Shown here: positions 42,630 to 50,953 of the stretch, piece by piece
Numbering within the stretch: the stretch's first letter is position 1
Layout of the letters: each line of letters begins with the position of its first letter
Origin: Azoarcus sp. TTM-91
Lineage (GTDB): Bacteria > Pseudomonadota > Gammaproteobacteria > Burkholderiales > Rhodocyclaceae
Direction: 5' to 3'
Assembly: GCF_012911025.1 (NCBI RefSeq)
Contig: NZ_WUEI01000003.1
Span: 1-64,000, forward strand
Length of the DNA: 64,000 nucleotides
Position numbers and translations under genes: made by a program
The notes under the pieces: model-generated
What the model was told of the DNA's origin: nothing
Databases searched by the model: none
Seen by the model: the letters and a program-made list of their open reading frames with translations, nothing else

Positions 42630-43508
42630 ATGATTACCGGATCGATCGTCGCCATCGTCACGCCCATGCACGCGGACGGCAGCCTTGATTTCCCCCGCCT
42701 GCGTAGCCTGATCGACTGGCACGTCGCCGAAGGCACGGATGGCATCGTTATCGTCGGTACCACCGGCGAGTCGCCGACGGTTTCGGTGGATGAGCACTGC
42801 GAGCTGATCCGCGTGGCCGTCGAGCATGCCGCCGGCCGCGTGCCTGTAATTGCCGGTACTGGCGCGAACTCCACCGCGGAAGCGGTGGAACTCACCCGCT
42901 ACGCCAAGCAGGCCGGGGCGAGCGCCCACCTTTCGGTGGTGCCTTACTACAATCGGCCTAGCCAGGAAGGGCTTTACCAGCACTTCCGAACCATCGCCGA
43001 AGCGGTGGACCTGCCGATGGTGCTCTACAACGTGCCTGGTCGCACCGTGGCCGATCTGTCGAACGACACTGCGCTCAAGCTGGCGGAAATCCCCAACATC
43101 ATCGGTATCAAGGACGCGACCGGCAGCATCGACCGCGCCTGCGATCTGGTTGCCCGCGCGCCCCAAGGTTTTGCCCTCTACACCGGCGATGACATGACCG
43201 CTGCCGCCTTTATTCTGCTCGGTGGCCATGGCGTGATCTCGGTGACTGCCAACGTTGCCCCGCGTGCAATGCATGAACTCTGTGCGGCGGCGCTGGCCGG
43301 CGACGGCAAGCGGACCCGGGAGATCAACGCCGCGCTGGTGGGGCTGCATCGCCATCTGTTCTGCGAAGCCAACCCGATCCCGGTCAAATGGGCGGTGGCG
43401 CGCATGGGCTGGGTGGAGGATGGTATCCGCCTGCCGCTCACCCCCCTCTCCGACTCCCTGCACGACCGCGTGCGCCAGGCCATGCTGCAGGCCGGCATTT
43501 CGCTCTGA
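42630..43508 (+). CDS. dapA: 4-hydroxy-tetrahydrodipicolinate synthase
   Basis: 292-residue TIM-barrel enzyme condensing pyruvate with aspartate semialdehyde, the first step of the lysine/diaminopimelate branch. Schiff-base Lys161 ([10 protein letters not shown]), Tyr133 (VLYNVPGR) and GTTGES at 43-48 occupy the E. coli positions. [13 protein letters not shown] sets the start at 42630. A -10-like TAGAAT is at 42598-42603. bamC follows after 26 nt, the same dapA-bamC pairing as in E. coli. Confidence 0.97.
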   Translation: MITGSIVAIVTPMHADGSLDFPRLRSLIDWHVAEGTDGIVIVGTTGESPTVSVDEHCELIRVAVEHAAGRVPVIAGTGANSTAEAVELTRYAKQAGASAHLSVVPYYNRPSQEGLYQHFRTIAEAVDLPMVLYNVPGRTVADLSNDTALKLAEIPNIIGIKDATGSIDRACDLVARAPQGFALYTGDDMTAAAFILLGGHGVISVTANVAPRAMHELCAAALAGDGKRTREINAALVGLHRHLFCEANPIPVKWAVARMGWVEDGIRLPLTPLSDSLHDRVRQAMLQAGISL

Positions 43509-43534
43509 CCCGACCAATCCACCTCAGGAACCTC

Positions 43535-44686
43535 ATGAATCGCTCCATGCGCACTTCCGTCTCCCTGCTCGCGTTTTCGTTGGCGCTGACGGGCTGCTCG
43601 GGTTCGCTGCTTGAATCCAAGCGTATCGATTACAAAAGCGCGAGCACCCGGCAGGTGCCGCAACTGGAGGTCCCGCCGGACCTGACTTCGCCTACCCGCG
43701 ATGATCGCTACGCGGTGCCGGATGTCGCGCCCAAGGGCGTGGCTACCTATTCCGCCTATAGTGCCGACCGCGCTGCGCAGCCGTCGGTGCAGTCGAACAG
43801 CGATGTGCTCCCGGCGGCCGCTGCCGGCAATATGCATATCGAGCGTGCCGGCACCCAGCGCTGGCTGGTGGTTCAGGGCACCCCGGATACGCTGTGGCCG
43901 CAGATCAAGGATTTCTGGCTGGAACTGGGCTTCATCCTGAACGTGGACAGCCCCGAAATCGGTGTCATGGAAACCGATTGGGCCGAGGACCGGGCGAAGA
44001 TTCCCCAGGACTTCGTCCGCTCCACGCTGGGCCGGGTCATCGATGGCCTGTTCTCCACGCCGGAGCGGGACAAGTTCCGTACCCGGATCGAAGCCGGCAA
44101 GGAGCCGGGCACCGTGGAGATCTACGTCAGCCACCGCGGCATGATGGAGATTTACCCGACCGAGGCCCGCGATCAGACCATCTGGCAGCCGCGGCCGGCA
44201 GATCCCGAACTCGAAGCAGAGATGCTGCGCCGGCTGATGGTCCGGCTGGGGGCGGATGAGGCCCGGGCGCAGGCGGCGCTGGCCTCGGCGCCTGCGGCGG
44301 ACCGGGCAAAGATCCTTGCTGGCACGGCCGGCCAGGTGCGGCTGAGCCTGCAGGAGCCGTTCGATCGAGCCTGGCGTCGCGTCGGCCTGGCCTTGGACCG
44401 GATCGGCTTTACCGTAGAAGACAGGGATCGGGCTCAAGGCCTGTACTTCGTGCGCTACGTCGATCCCGAGGTCGACAACCGCAGCAAGGAAGACTCCGGC
44501 TTCTTCTCCAAGCTGGCTTTCTGGCGCAGCAAGGACACCCCGGCGAAGAGCGGGGGAGAGTATCGCCTGCGTATCCAGGAGCGCGGCGACGTGTCCGAGG
44601 TTACCGTGCTTACGCGGGAAGGCGGGCAGGATACTTCCGAAACCGCCAAGCGCATTCTCGGGTTGCTGCACCAGGAATTGCGCTGA
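43535..44686 (+). CDS. bamC: Outer membrane protein assembly factor BamC
   Basis: 383-residue lipoprotein (lipobox LTGC, Cys21) of the BAM complex. The N-terminal segment resembles the BamC lasso that binds BamD (YKSASTRQVPQLEVPPDLT). Two helix-grip domains follow, with the conserved QRWLVVQGTPDTLWPQIKDF and LQEPFDRAWRRVGLALDRIGF. It is slightly longer than the E. coli protein. It follows dapA, and a bidirectional terminator lies after it. Confidence 0.93.
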   Translation: MNRSMRTSVSLLAFSLALTGCSGSLLESKRIDYKSASTRQVPQLEVPPDLTSPTRDDRYAVPDVAPKGVATYSAYSADRAAQPSVQSNSDVLPAAAAGNMHIERAGTQRWLVVQGTPDTLWPQIKDFWLELGFILNVDSPEIGVMETDWAEDRAKIPQDFVRSTLGRVIDGLFSTPERDKFRTRIEAGKEPGTVEIYVSHRGMMEIYPTEARDQTIWQPRPADPELEAEMLRRLMVRLGADEARAQAALASAPAADRAKILAGTAGQVRLSLQEPFDRAWRRVGLALDRIGFTVEDRDRAQGLYFVRYVDPEVDNRSKEDSGFFSKLAFWRSKDTPAKSGGEYRLRIQERGDVSEVTVLTREGGQDTSETAKRILGLLHQELR

Positions 44687-44748
44687 AACGCTTCGGCGGG
44701 CCTCGGGTCCGCCGAATCCCCCCGGAGGTTTCAGCCCCTCCCGAAATG

Positions 44749-44776
44749 AAAAAAGCCGGCATAGCCGGCTTTTTTT
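44749..44776. terminator. Bidirectional terminator between bamC and the Ala-rich lipoprotein gene
   Basis: Stem AAAAGCCGGC/GCCGGCTTTT with a 3-nt ATA loop, A6 on the left and T7 on the right. It serves both converging genes. Confidence 0.92.
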
Positions 44777-44796
44777 GCTTCAGATGCGCCAGAGAA

Positions 44797-45081
44797 TTAC
44801 TTGGCGGCGTCCTTGGCAGCGTCAGCGTTTCCCTGGGCGGCGTCCTTGGCAGCTTCGGCGGACTCAGCGGCGCCAGCAGCTTCGGCGGCACCTTCCTTGG
44901 CGGCGTCAGCAGCTTCCTTGGCAGCATCGGCGGCGCCTTGAGCGGCGTCGGCAGGGGCAGCAGGAGCCGGAGCGGCTTGTTCAGCCGGAGCGGGGGCAGG
45001 AGCGGGAGCCGGCTCTTCCTTCTTGCCGCAAGCGGAAACGGCGAGGGCGACCAGGGCGGCGATGAGAAGAGATTGCTTCAT
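44797..45081 (-). CDS. Small alanine-rich repeat lipoprotein
   Basis: 94 residues. Signal peptide with lipobox VSAC (Cys18), then KKEEPAPAPAPAPAEQ and a low-complexity tail of Ala/Asp/Lys/Glu repeats (units such as AADAAKE, GAAEA, KDAAQGN). These should form a long amphipathic helix. The composition recalls Lpp-like or stress-related lipoproteins, but no family can be assigned. GAAAAAAG-type purines precede ATG 45081. It converges on bamC and shares its terminator. Confidence 0.75.
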   Translation of the reverse strand: MKQSLLIAALVALAVSACGKKEEPAPAPAPAPAEQAAPAPAAPADAAQGAADAAKEAADAAKEGAAEAAGAAESAEAAKDAAQGNADAAKDAAK

Positions 45082-45225
45082 GTTCTTTTTTCCTTGTCGA
45101 TGGGGTGAAGACAGCAGACGTCCGATGCGAGGTGGTGCGTGAGCACCGGACGAGTGCGGATCGTAGCATGGCAGGTTTGACCCAGCCACCGAATTGGTGC
45201 ATCGCAATGATACCGGCGGGGCTCA

Positions 45226-45714
45226 TCAAAGCCCAAGCGGGGTGCCGATTGGCCCCGGTTGGGAGTGCATCCAAATTGTTTCAAATTGTGCGATGTGCCG
45301 TACCGGTGCATCGTCTTCGTCGAGGGCGCACCGTCCGCGTGCCCTGTCTTCATGGAAGCGCAGGAGCAGCCGCTTGCCGTCGGCGATCATGAACGCCTCC
45401 TCCGGCAAAGGCCCTGCCGGGGCCAGCTTGACGACGATCCGGTGGCCGTAGGTAGCGAGCAGATTCACCAAGCGAGGCTGTTCGCTTTGCAGCGGCCCGG
45501 CATCTTTCAGCAGGATGCGGACGGCGTCATGCTGGCTGCTGCGCAGGGCGAGGTCCTGCAGCGCCCGAGTACCCGCAAGGCTGGACAGTCCGGTAGTGCT
45601 CAGGTCCGGATCGTAGATGCAAAGGCTGTTTTCCGCCGCCCCCAGGAGTTGGAGGGCGGCAGCACGGTAGCCGGCCCAGCTGTCGAAGCTGAATGAAGAA
45701 CCGGTATTGGCCAT
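45226..45714 (-). CDS. Conserved hypothetical protein downstream of roxA
   Basis: 162-residue cytosolic protein of unknown function, not recognised with certainty. An alpha/beta pattern is visible (NSLCIYDPDLSTTGLSSL, DAVRILLKDAG, ATYGHRIVVKLAP). Its strand-helix pattern weakly recalls phospholipase D-like folds, but no HxK motif is present. It lies 17 nt after roxA on the same strand and is probably co-transcribed. The role is open. Confidence 0.65.
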   Translation of the reverse strand: MANTGSSFSFDSWAGYRAAALQLLGAAENSLCIYDPDLSTTGLSSLAGTRALQDLALRSSQHDAVRILLKDAGPLQSEQPRLVNLLATYGHRIVVKLAPAGPLPEEAFMIADGKRLLLRFHEDRARGRCALDEDDAPVRHIAQFETIWMHSQPGPIGTPLGL

Positions 45715-45731
45715 GTCGTCCTCCGGCTGGG

Positions 45732-46847
45732 TCAGTCGCGCGGCGCGCCGAAACCGTCGCAGTACCAGTCGTAAAGCGCTTGCAGCAAGGCGGCAGGATA
45801 GTCGCCTGCCTCCAACTGGCGGGCGTGCGCCAGCACCTTCAGTTCACCAGGCGCTTCGCCGGGTTCATGTAGTTTTTCCCCGTTCAGATAGAAGCCGGTT
45901 TCCGACCACAGTAGCAGCGTACGGGCGTTCAGCCGGTAGCCCTTGGCTCGTACCGCTTGGTCGAAGCGCTTCCTGCTCAGTGGAGGTTCCGGTGGCTCGA
46001 AGAATATCTGCGGTTTGGGCTCGGTCAGGTAGTGGCCGACAAAGTCGGCGACGTCCTCCCGGCTCCAGCGGATGTGCTCCAGCATGGCGGCGATGCGATC
46101 GACCATGAGAGGGGAGATCTCCGCCGAGTTCTCGTGCAGTTGCAGGTCGGGATCCTGGTAGATGCCTTCCAGCGTGAGCCTGTCCTGCATCCAGCCGAGG
46201 AATTCCGCTCCCAGTTCGGAGGCGGTGGGCGAGCGGAAGCCGATGGAGTAGGTGGTGCACTCGCCGATGGCGATGCCGTTGTGCGCCCAGTGCGGCGGCA
46301 GGTACAGCATGTCGCCCGGCTCCAGCACCCAGTCGTGCGCGGGCTGGAAGTTCTTGAGGATACGCAGCGGCGCGCCCTCGACCAGGCTGCGATCTTCCTG
46401 GTCGGCGATCTGCCAGCGGCGCTGGCCGCAGCCCTGCAGCAGGAAGACGTCGTAGTTGTCGAAGTGGGGGCCGACGCCGCCGCCATCCACTGCGTAGCTC
46501 ACCATCAGGTCGTCCAGGCGGGCCTGGGGAATGAAATCGAAGCGGTGCAGCAGTTCGTCGCCCGCCGGAAGCCACAGGTTCAGGCCCTGGACGAGCACCG
46601 TCCACGGCGTACGCTTGCCGCGCAGGCGGCTGCGACGCTGCGGCCCGTGTTCCACCGTCCATTCGACGCTGTCGTGGCGGATGTAACGGGATTCCACGTC
46701 TGGATCGCAGGCGAGGTCGAAGAGGGCTTCGTGCTCCAGCAGGCCGGTGAAACCGGGAACGGCCTGGCGGACGAGGAGGGGTTTCTTTTGCCAGTATTCC
46801 TCAAGGAACTGGCGGGGCGAGAGGCCCCCGAGCAAGGTCGTGATCAT
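45732..46847 (-). CDS. roxA: JmjC-type cupin, ribosomal oxygenase (L16 arginine hydroxylase-like)
   Basis: 371-residue Fe(II)/2-oxoglutarate oxygenase of the YcfD/RoxA type, which in E. coli hydroxylates an arginine of ribosomal protein L16. Iron ligands: His128 and Asp130 in GPHFDNYDVFLLQG, and His189 in PPHWAHNG. A C-terminal winged-helix-like dimerisation region is expected. Divergent from rlmD, an rRNA methyltransferase gene, so ribosome-modifying genes flank one promoter region. Confidence 0.93.
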   Translation of the reverse strand: MITTLLGGLSPRQFLEEYWQKKPLLVRQAVPGFTGLLEHEALFDLACDPDVESRYIRHDSVEWTVEHGPQRRSRLRGKRTPWTVLVQGLNLWLPAGDELLHRFDFIPQARLDDLMVSYAVDGGGVGPHFDNYDVFLLQGCGQRRWQIADQEDRSLVEGAPLRILKNFQPAHDWVLEPGDMLYLPPHWAHNGIAIGECTTYSIGFRSPTASELGAEFLGWMQDRLTLEGIYQDPDLQLHENSAEISPLMVDRIAAMLEHIRWSREDVADFVGHYLTEPKPQIFFEPPEPPLSRKRFDQAVRAKGYRLNARTLLLWSETGFYLNGEKLHEPGEAPGELKVLAHARQLEAGDYPAALLQALYDWYCDGFGAPRD

Positions 46848-46938
46848 GGCTGCGGATTATAGAGGCGGGCGCTTGCAGTGGCCCGGCCGGCAGCAGGGTT
46901 TGAGGCTAAAATCGCGCCTTTTCCCCAAGGATTGCCCC

Positions 46939-48240
46939 ATGCCGACCGCCCTCATCGAATCGCTGGATCACGAGGGTCGCGGCGTCGCCCATGCGGATGG
47001 CAAGGTGTTGTTCATCGAGGGGGCCTTGCCGGGCGAAGAGGTGGAGTACGAGGTCCTCAAGAGCCGGCCGAATTACGCCCAGGCGGAAGCCATCCGCATC
47101 CTCAGGGCAAGCGCGCAGCGGGTGGTTCCACCCTGTCCGCACTTTGGCCTCTGCGGCGGCTGTGCAATGCAGCATCTTGACCCGCTGGCCCAGACCGCGG
47201 CCAAGCAGCGGGTATTGGAGAACGCTTTCTGGCATGTGGGCCGGGTGAAGCCCGAGACCATCCTGCCGCCCATCCACGGCATGCCTTGGGCGTACCGTCA
47301 GCGGGCACGGCTGGGAGTGCGACGGGTGCCGAGCAAGGGCGGGGTGCTGATCGGCTTCCACGAACGGCGTTCCAGCTACATTGCCGACCTGCAGTCGTGC
47401 AGGGTGATGCCGCCACATCTGTCGGCGCTGCTGCCGGCACTGCACGCACTGGTCGAGCGGCTGTCGATTCCGGATCGCCTCCCGCAGATCGAGATTGCGG
47501 TGGGCGACGCTGCCACGGTGCTGGTCTTCCGCAATCTTTTGCGCTTCACGGAGGCGGATCACCGCCAACTGGCCGCATTCGCGGAAGAACATGATGTGCA
47601 GGTGTGGGAACAGCCTGGCGGGCCGGAAACTGCTGCGCTGCTTTATCCGGCGGCGGCGCCCGGCCTCAGCTATTTACTGCCCGAGTTCGATGTGACGTTG
47701 GATTTCCGGCCCACCGACTTCACCCAGGTGAACGTGCACACCAACCGCCTGCTGATCCGCCGTGCCTTGCAATTGCTGGCGCCGCAGCCAGGCGAGCGCA
47801 TCGCTGACCTGTTCTGCGGCCTGGGCAACTTCAGCCTGCCGATCGCGCGCAGCGGGGCCCATGTGATAGGCCTCGAGGGCAGCGATGCGTTGGTGGAGCG
47901 GGCCGGGGCCAACGCGCGCCGCAACGGACTTGAGGGCTGCAGCGAATTCCACGCTGCGAACCTGTTCGAGGCGACTGAAGACAGCCTCGCAGCCCTGGGC
48001 AGGCTGGACAAGATGCTGATCGACCCGCCACGCGAAGGCGCGGTGGCGGTGGTGAAGGCCTTGGGCGAGCAGCAACGGCCGCGGCGCATCGTCTACGTCT
48101 CCTGCAACCCGGCGACGCTGGCCCGCGACGCCGCCATCCTGGTGCGGGAGAAAGGGTACGCGCTGCGCTCGGCCGGTATCGCCAACATGTTTCCGCAGAC
48201 CGCGCATGTCGAATCGGTGGCGCTGTTCGAACTCGCCTGA
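46939..48240 (+). CDS. rlmD: 23S rRNA (uracil-C5)-methyltransferase RlmD
   Basis: 433-residue SAM-dependent enzyme modifying U1939 (E. coli numbering). A short N-terminal TRAM-like domain precedes iron-sulfur cysteines CPHFGLCGGCAMQHL. The SAM motif is DLFCGLGNFSLPIA, and the nucleophilic Cys is in YVSCNPATLARD. ATG 46939 gives MPTALIESLDHEGRG, matching the family; the frame is open further upstream only across the divergent promoter region. A -10-like TAAAAT is at 46917-46922. Confidence 0.94.
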   Translation: MPTALIESLDHEGRGVAHADGKVLFIEGALPGEEVEYEVLKSRPNYAQAEAIRILRASAQRVVPPCPHFGLCGGCAMQHLDPLAQTAAKQRVLENAFWHVGRVKPETILPPIHGMPWAYRQRARLGVRRVPSKGGVLIGFHERRSSYIADLQSCRVMPPHLSALLPALHALVERLSIPDRLPQIEIAVGDAATVLVFRNLLRFTEADHRQLAAFAEEHDVQVWEQPGGPETAALLYPAAAPGLSYLLPEFDVTLDFRPTDFTQVNVHTNRLLIRRALQLLAPQPGERIADLFCGLGNFSLPIARSGAHVIGLEGSDALVERAGANARRNGLEGCSEFHAANLFEATEDSLAALGRLDKMLIDPPREGAVAVVKALGEQQRPRRIVYVSCNPATLARDAAILVREKGYALRSAGIANMFPQTAHVESVALFELA

Positions 48241-48276
48241 GCGAGGCGGGGCGAGGAAAGGCGGTGGCGGCAGTGC

Positions 48277-48282
48277 TATACT
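48277..48282 (+). promoter_or_regulatory. -10 element of tRNA-Ser
   Basis: TATACT, 50 nt before the tRNA. No convincing -35 is present. Confidence 0.45.
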
Positions 48283-48331
48283 CCGCGCCTTCCCGGAAGT
48301 GGAATCATCTCCGCGGTCCTGACCGATTTCA

Positions 48332-48421
48332 GGGGGTTTGGGTGAGCGGTTTAAACCAGCAGTCTTGAAAACTGCCGAGGCTTTGCGGCCTCCGTGAGTT
48401 CGAATCTCACAGCCCCCGCCA
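48332..48421 (+). tRNA. tRNA-Ser (anticodon TGA)
   Basis: 90 nt with a long variable arm (class II). Acceptor GGGGGTT pairs with AGCCCCC (one G-U). Anticodon stem GCAGT/ACTGC with loop CTTGAAA gives TGA. The T loop is TTCGAAT, and CCA is encoded. No terminator lies between it and rluE. Confidence 0.95.
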
Positions 48422-48530
48422 GTTTATGCGGCCCGGCCGGCCCGGCCAGCCTGTTCCCGGCGCGAATTCTCGCGCTCAAACCGAGGATGAACGCAGGCGT
48501 TGCCGCTTCATCGCGATTCGAGCCTTTCCA

Positions 48531-49115
48531 TTGTCCCGGCTGATCCTGCTCAACAAGCCCTTCGGCGTGCTCTGCCAGTTCACCGCCGAGCCAGGCAAGG
48601 CCACCCTGAAGGACTACGTGCCGGTACCGGACGTGTATGCCGCCGGGCGCCTGGACAGCGACAGCGAGGGCCTGCTGCTGCTGACCGATGATGGTGCCCT
48701 GCAGCACCGCATCGCCGATCCCCGCCACAAGTTGCCCAAGACCTATCTGGTGCAGGTGGAGGGTGAGCCGGACGAAACCGCGCTCGCCCGGCTGCGGGCG
48801 GGCGTCGATCTGGGCGATTTCGTTACCCTTCCCTGTGAGGCGCGGCAGGTGGACGAGCCGGAATGGCTGTGGCCGCGGGTGCCACCGGTGCGTTTTCGCA
48901 AGACGGTGCCGACCTGCTGGCTGGAAATCGTGCTGCGGGAGGGCAAGAACCGGCAGGTGCGACGGATGACGGCCAAGGTCGGCTTTCCGACGCTGCGGTT
49001 GGTGCGTGCGCGTATCGGCGAGTGGGCGCTGGAGGGGCTGGCGCCGGGCGAATGGCGGGAAGTAGCGGTGCCTCCGGGCCCCCGGCCGCCGCGGGTTTTT
49101 TCGCGCAAGCGTTAG
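48531..49115 (+). CDS. rluE: 23S rRNA pseudouridine synthase RluE (TTG start)
   Basis: 194-residue RsuA/RluB/E/F-family enzyme. Catalytic Asp42 is in [17 protein letters not shown], and [20 protein letters not shown] is typical. The residues [14 protein letters not shown] closely resemble E. coli RluE, which modifies U2457. Family alignment puts the start at TTG 48531 ([12 protein letters not shown]). An in-frame ATG at 48426, only 5 nt past tRNA-Ser, would add 35 unconserved residues. It is probably co-transcribed with the tRNA. Confidence 0.92.
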   Translation: MSRLILLNKPFGVLCQFTAEPGKATLKDYVPVPDVYAAGRLDSDSEGLLLLTDDGALQHRIADPRHKLPKTYLVQVEGEPDETALARLRAGVDLGDFVTLPCEARQVDEPEWLWPRVPPVRFRKTVPTCWLEIVLREGKNRQVRRMTAKVGFPTLRLVRARIGEWALEGLAPGEWREVAVPPGPRPPRVFSRKR

Positions 49116-49146
49116 AATCTACGTCTTTCCAAGGTCGGGCCAGAAC

Positions 49147-49614
49147 ATGATGAAGCGGGCAGGGCGGGGCGCTTGCGCGCCCCTGGTGCTGGGGGCGATG
49201 GTGCTGCTTGCGGCTGCTCCGGCGCGGGCCGAGGTGCAGATGCCGGTGGTCGAACTGGGGGCGGGCATGTACCGCATCGAGGCTGAGGTGGCCTACACCA
49301 TGCAGACGCGACAACTCGGCCTGATGAACCGGCGCAGCATGCCGGCGCAGCACGGCATGGTGTTCGTGTTCCCGATGGATGCCGGCCACTGCATGTGGAT
49401 GAAGAACACCCTCCTGCCGCTGTCGGTTGCTTTCCTGGATGCACAGGGCCGCCTCATCAACGTCGAGGACATGCAGCCCCAGACCGAAGACAATCACTGC
49501 GCCGCGGCGCCAGCGCGCTACGCGCTGGAGATGAACCTCGGCTGGTTCAAGGAGCGGGGCCTGAAGCGCGGCGATCAGATCCGCGGTATCGACCGGCTGC
49601 CCCAGGCGCGTTGA
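49147..49614 (+). CDS. DUF192-family exported protein
   Basis: 155 residues: signal peptide (VLGAMVLLAAAPARA), then the DUF192 beta-barrel with TRQLGLMNRRSMPAQHGMVF, CMWMKNTLLPLSVAFLD and the C-terminal GLKRGDQIRG. The family is widespread; the function is not established. A -10-like TAGAAT is at 49113-49118. It precedes the flagellar block but has no evident link to it. Confidence 0.88.
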   Translation: MMKRAGRGACAPLVLGAMVLLAAAPARAEVQMPVVELGAGMYRIEAEVAYTMQTRQLGLMNRRSMPAQHGMVFVFPMDAGHCMWMKNTLLPLSVAFLDAQGRLINVEDMQPQTEDNHCAAAPARYALEMNLGWFKERGLKRGDQIRGIDRLPQAR

Positions 49615-49721
49615 AGAGCGCCGGCTGCCCTGCCGGAACGCGGCTGCGGCGGTAGCTGAACAAAGCCCGAATAAGGCGGCTTTCCCCGGTCTTTTCGGCG
49701 GCAGGACTTGCCGGGCGGCGG

Positions 49722-49728
49722 CGATAAT
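49722..49728 (+). promoter_or_regulatory. -10-like element upstream of flhB
   Basis: CGATAAT in context GGCGATAATTGCC, 62 nt before the flhB start. It resembles both a -10 hexamer and the sigma28 -10 (GCCGATAA), but no -35 match is seen at either spacing. GAATAAG occurs 53 nt upstream, as before flhF. Confidence 0.35.
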
Positions 49729-49790
49729 TGCCGCATCTCGTCCTGCGTCCGGTTGTCCGGGCGGTGGGGCGTGGCTTCCCGGAGCCGGCC

Positions 49791-50933
49791 GTGGCCGAAG
49801 ACAGCGATCTCGAAAAGACAGAAAGCGCATCACCGCGAAGGCTGCAACAAGCCCGCGAGGAAGGACAGGTTCCGCAGTCGCGGGAACTGTCCACCTTTCT
49901 CGTCACCATGACCGGCGTGCTCACGCTGTGGATGCTGGGCGGCTGGATGGCGGAGCGCATGTTCGGCCTGGTGCGGCGGGCCTTCATCTTCGAACGCGAA
50001 CTCGCCTTTGACCCCACGCTGATGCTGGCTGCGCTGCAGAACCTCCTCGGTAGCGCCTTGCTCACCCTGATGCCGCTTTTCCTCACCCTGATGATTTCCG
50101 CGGTGGCGGCGCCGATTGCGCTTGGCGGCCTGGTGTTTTCCTCCAAGGCGTTGGGCTTCAAGTTCGGCCGGCTGAATCCGCTGGAAGGCATCAAGCGCAT
50201 GTTCTCTGTGCATGGGCTGGCGGAAATGCTCAAGGCGATGCTGAAGGCGGCGCTGGTCGGCGGCGTGGGCAGTATGGTGCTGTGGTGGCAGAAGGACCAC
50301 CTGTTCGACCTCATGGTGGAGCCGCTGGAGGTGGGCATGTCCGACTTTGCCGACACGGTGATCTTCACCGCGGTGCTGATTGCCGCCAGCCTTGGCTTGC
50401 TGGCGCTGCTCGACGTTCCCTTCCAGCTATGGCAATTCCACCGCCGCCTGCGGATGACCAAGGACGAGGTCAAGCAGGAGTACAAGGAACAGGAAGGCGA
50501 CCCCCAGCTCAAGGGCCGCATCCGCAGCATGCAACGGCAGATGGCGCGCAACCGCATGATGGCCGCGGTGCCGAAGGCGGATGTGGTCGTCACCAACCCG
50601 ACGCACTTTTCGGTGGCGCTCAAGTACGACGCCGAGAAGATGGGCGCGCCGGTGGTGGTCGCCAAGGGCCGTGGCGAGTTGGCGCTGAAGATCCGGGAGA
50701 TCGCCCAGGAACACGAGGTTCCGATGCTTGAGGCGCCGCCGCTGGCGCGGGCGCTCTACACCCATTGCGAGTTGGAGGATGCGATTCCGACCCAGCTCTA
50801 CAGCGCCGTAGCTGAAGTCATGGCCTACGTCTATCAGTTGAACCAGTGGATGAGCCGCGGTGGCATCAAGCCCACCCAGCCGTCCGAGCTGCCGGTGCCG
50901 GAAGGCATGGACCCGGGAGTGCCCGAAGAATGA
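49791..50933 (+). CDS. flhB: Flagellar export apparatus protein FlhB (GTG start)
   Basis: 380-residue type III export switch protein. Four membrane helices occupy about 25-215. The cytoplasmic domain has the self-cleavage motif NPTH at 269-272, exactly the Salmonella numbering, controlling the switch from rod/hook to filament export. GTG 49791 is chosen because GGAG lies 6 nt before it and AEDSDLEKTESASPRRLQQA begins the family. flhA follows after 20 nt. Confidence 0.96.
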   Translation: MAEDSDLEKTESASPRRLQQAREEGQVPQSRELSTFLVTMTGVLTLWMLGGWMAERMFGLVRRAFIFERELAFDPTLMLAALQNLLGSALLTLMPLFLTLMISAVAAPIALGGLVFSSKALGFKFGRLNPLEGIKRMFSVHGLAEMLKAMLKAALVGGVGSMVLWWQKDHLFDLMVEPLEVGMSDFADTVIFTAVLIAASLGLLALLDVPFQLWQFHRRLRMTKDEVKQEYKEQEGDPQLKGRIRSMQRQMARNRMMAAVPKADVVVTNPTHFSVALKYDAEKMGAPVVVAKGRGELALKIREIAQEHEVPMLEAPPLARALYTHCELEDAIPTQLYSAVAEVMAYVYQLNQWMSRGGIKPTQPSELPVPEGMDPGVPEE

Positions 50934-50953
50934 ACGCCGAGACTGCCTGACCC

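Noticed and set aside
49700..49725. Possible sigma54 (-24/-12) site upstream of flhB
   Set aside because: GG and GC dinucleotides are present, but the spacing is 8 or 11 nt, not the required 10, and the flanking consensus is poor.
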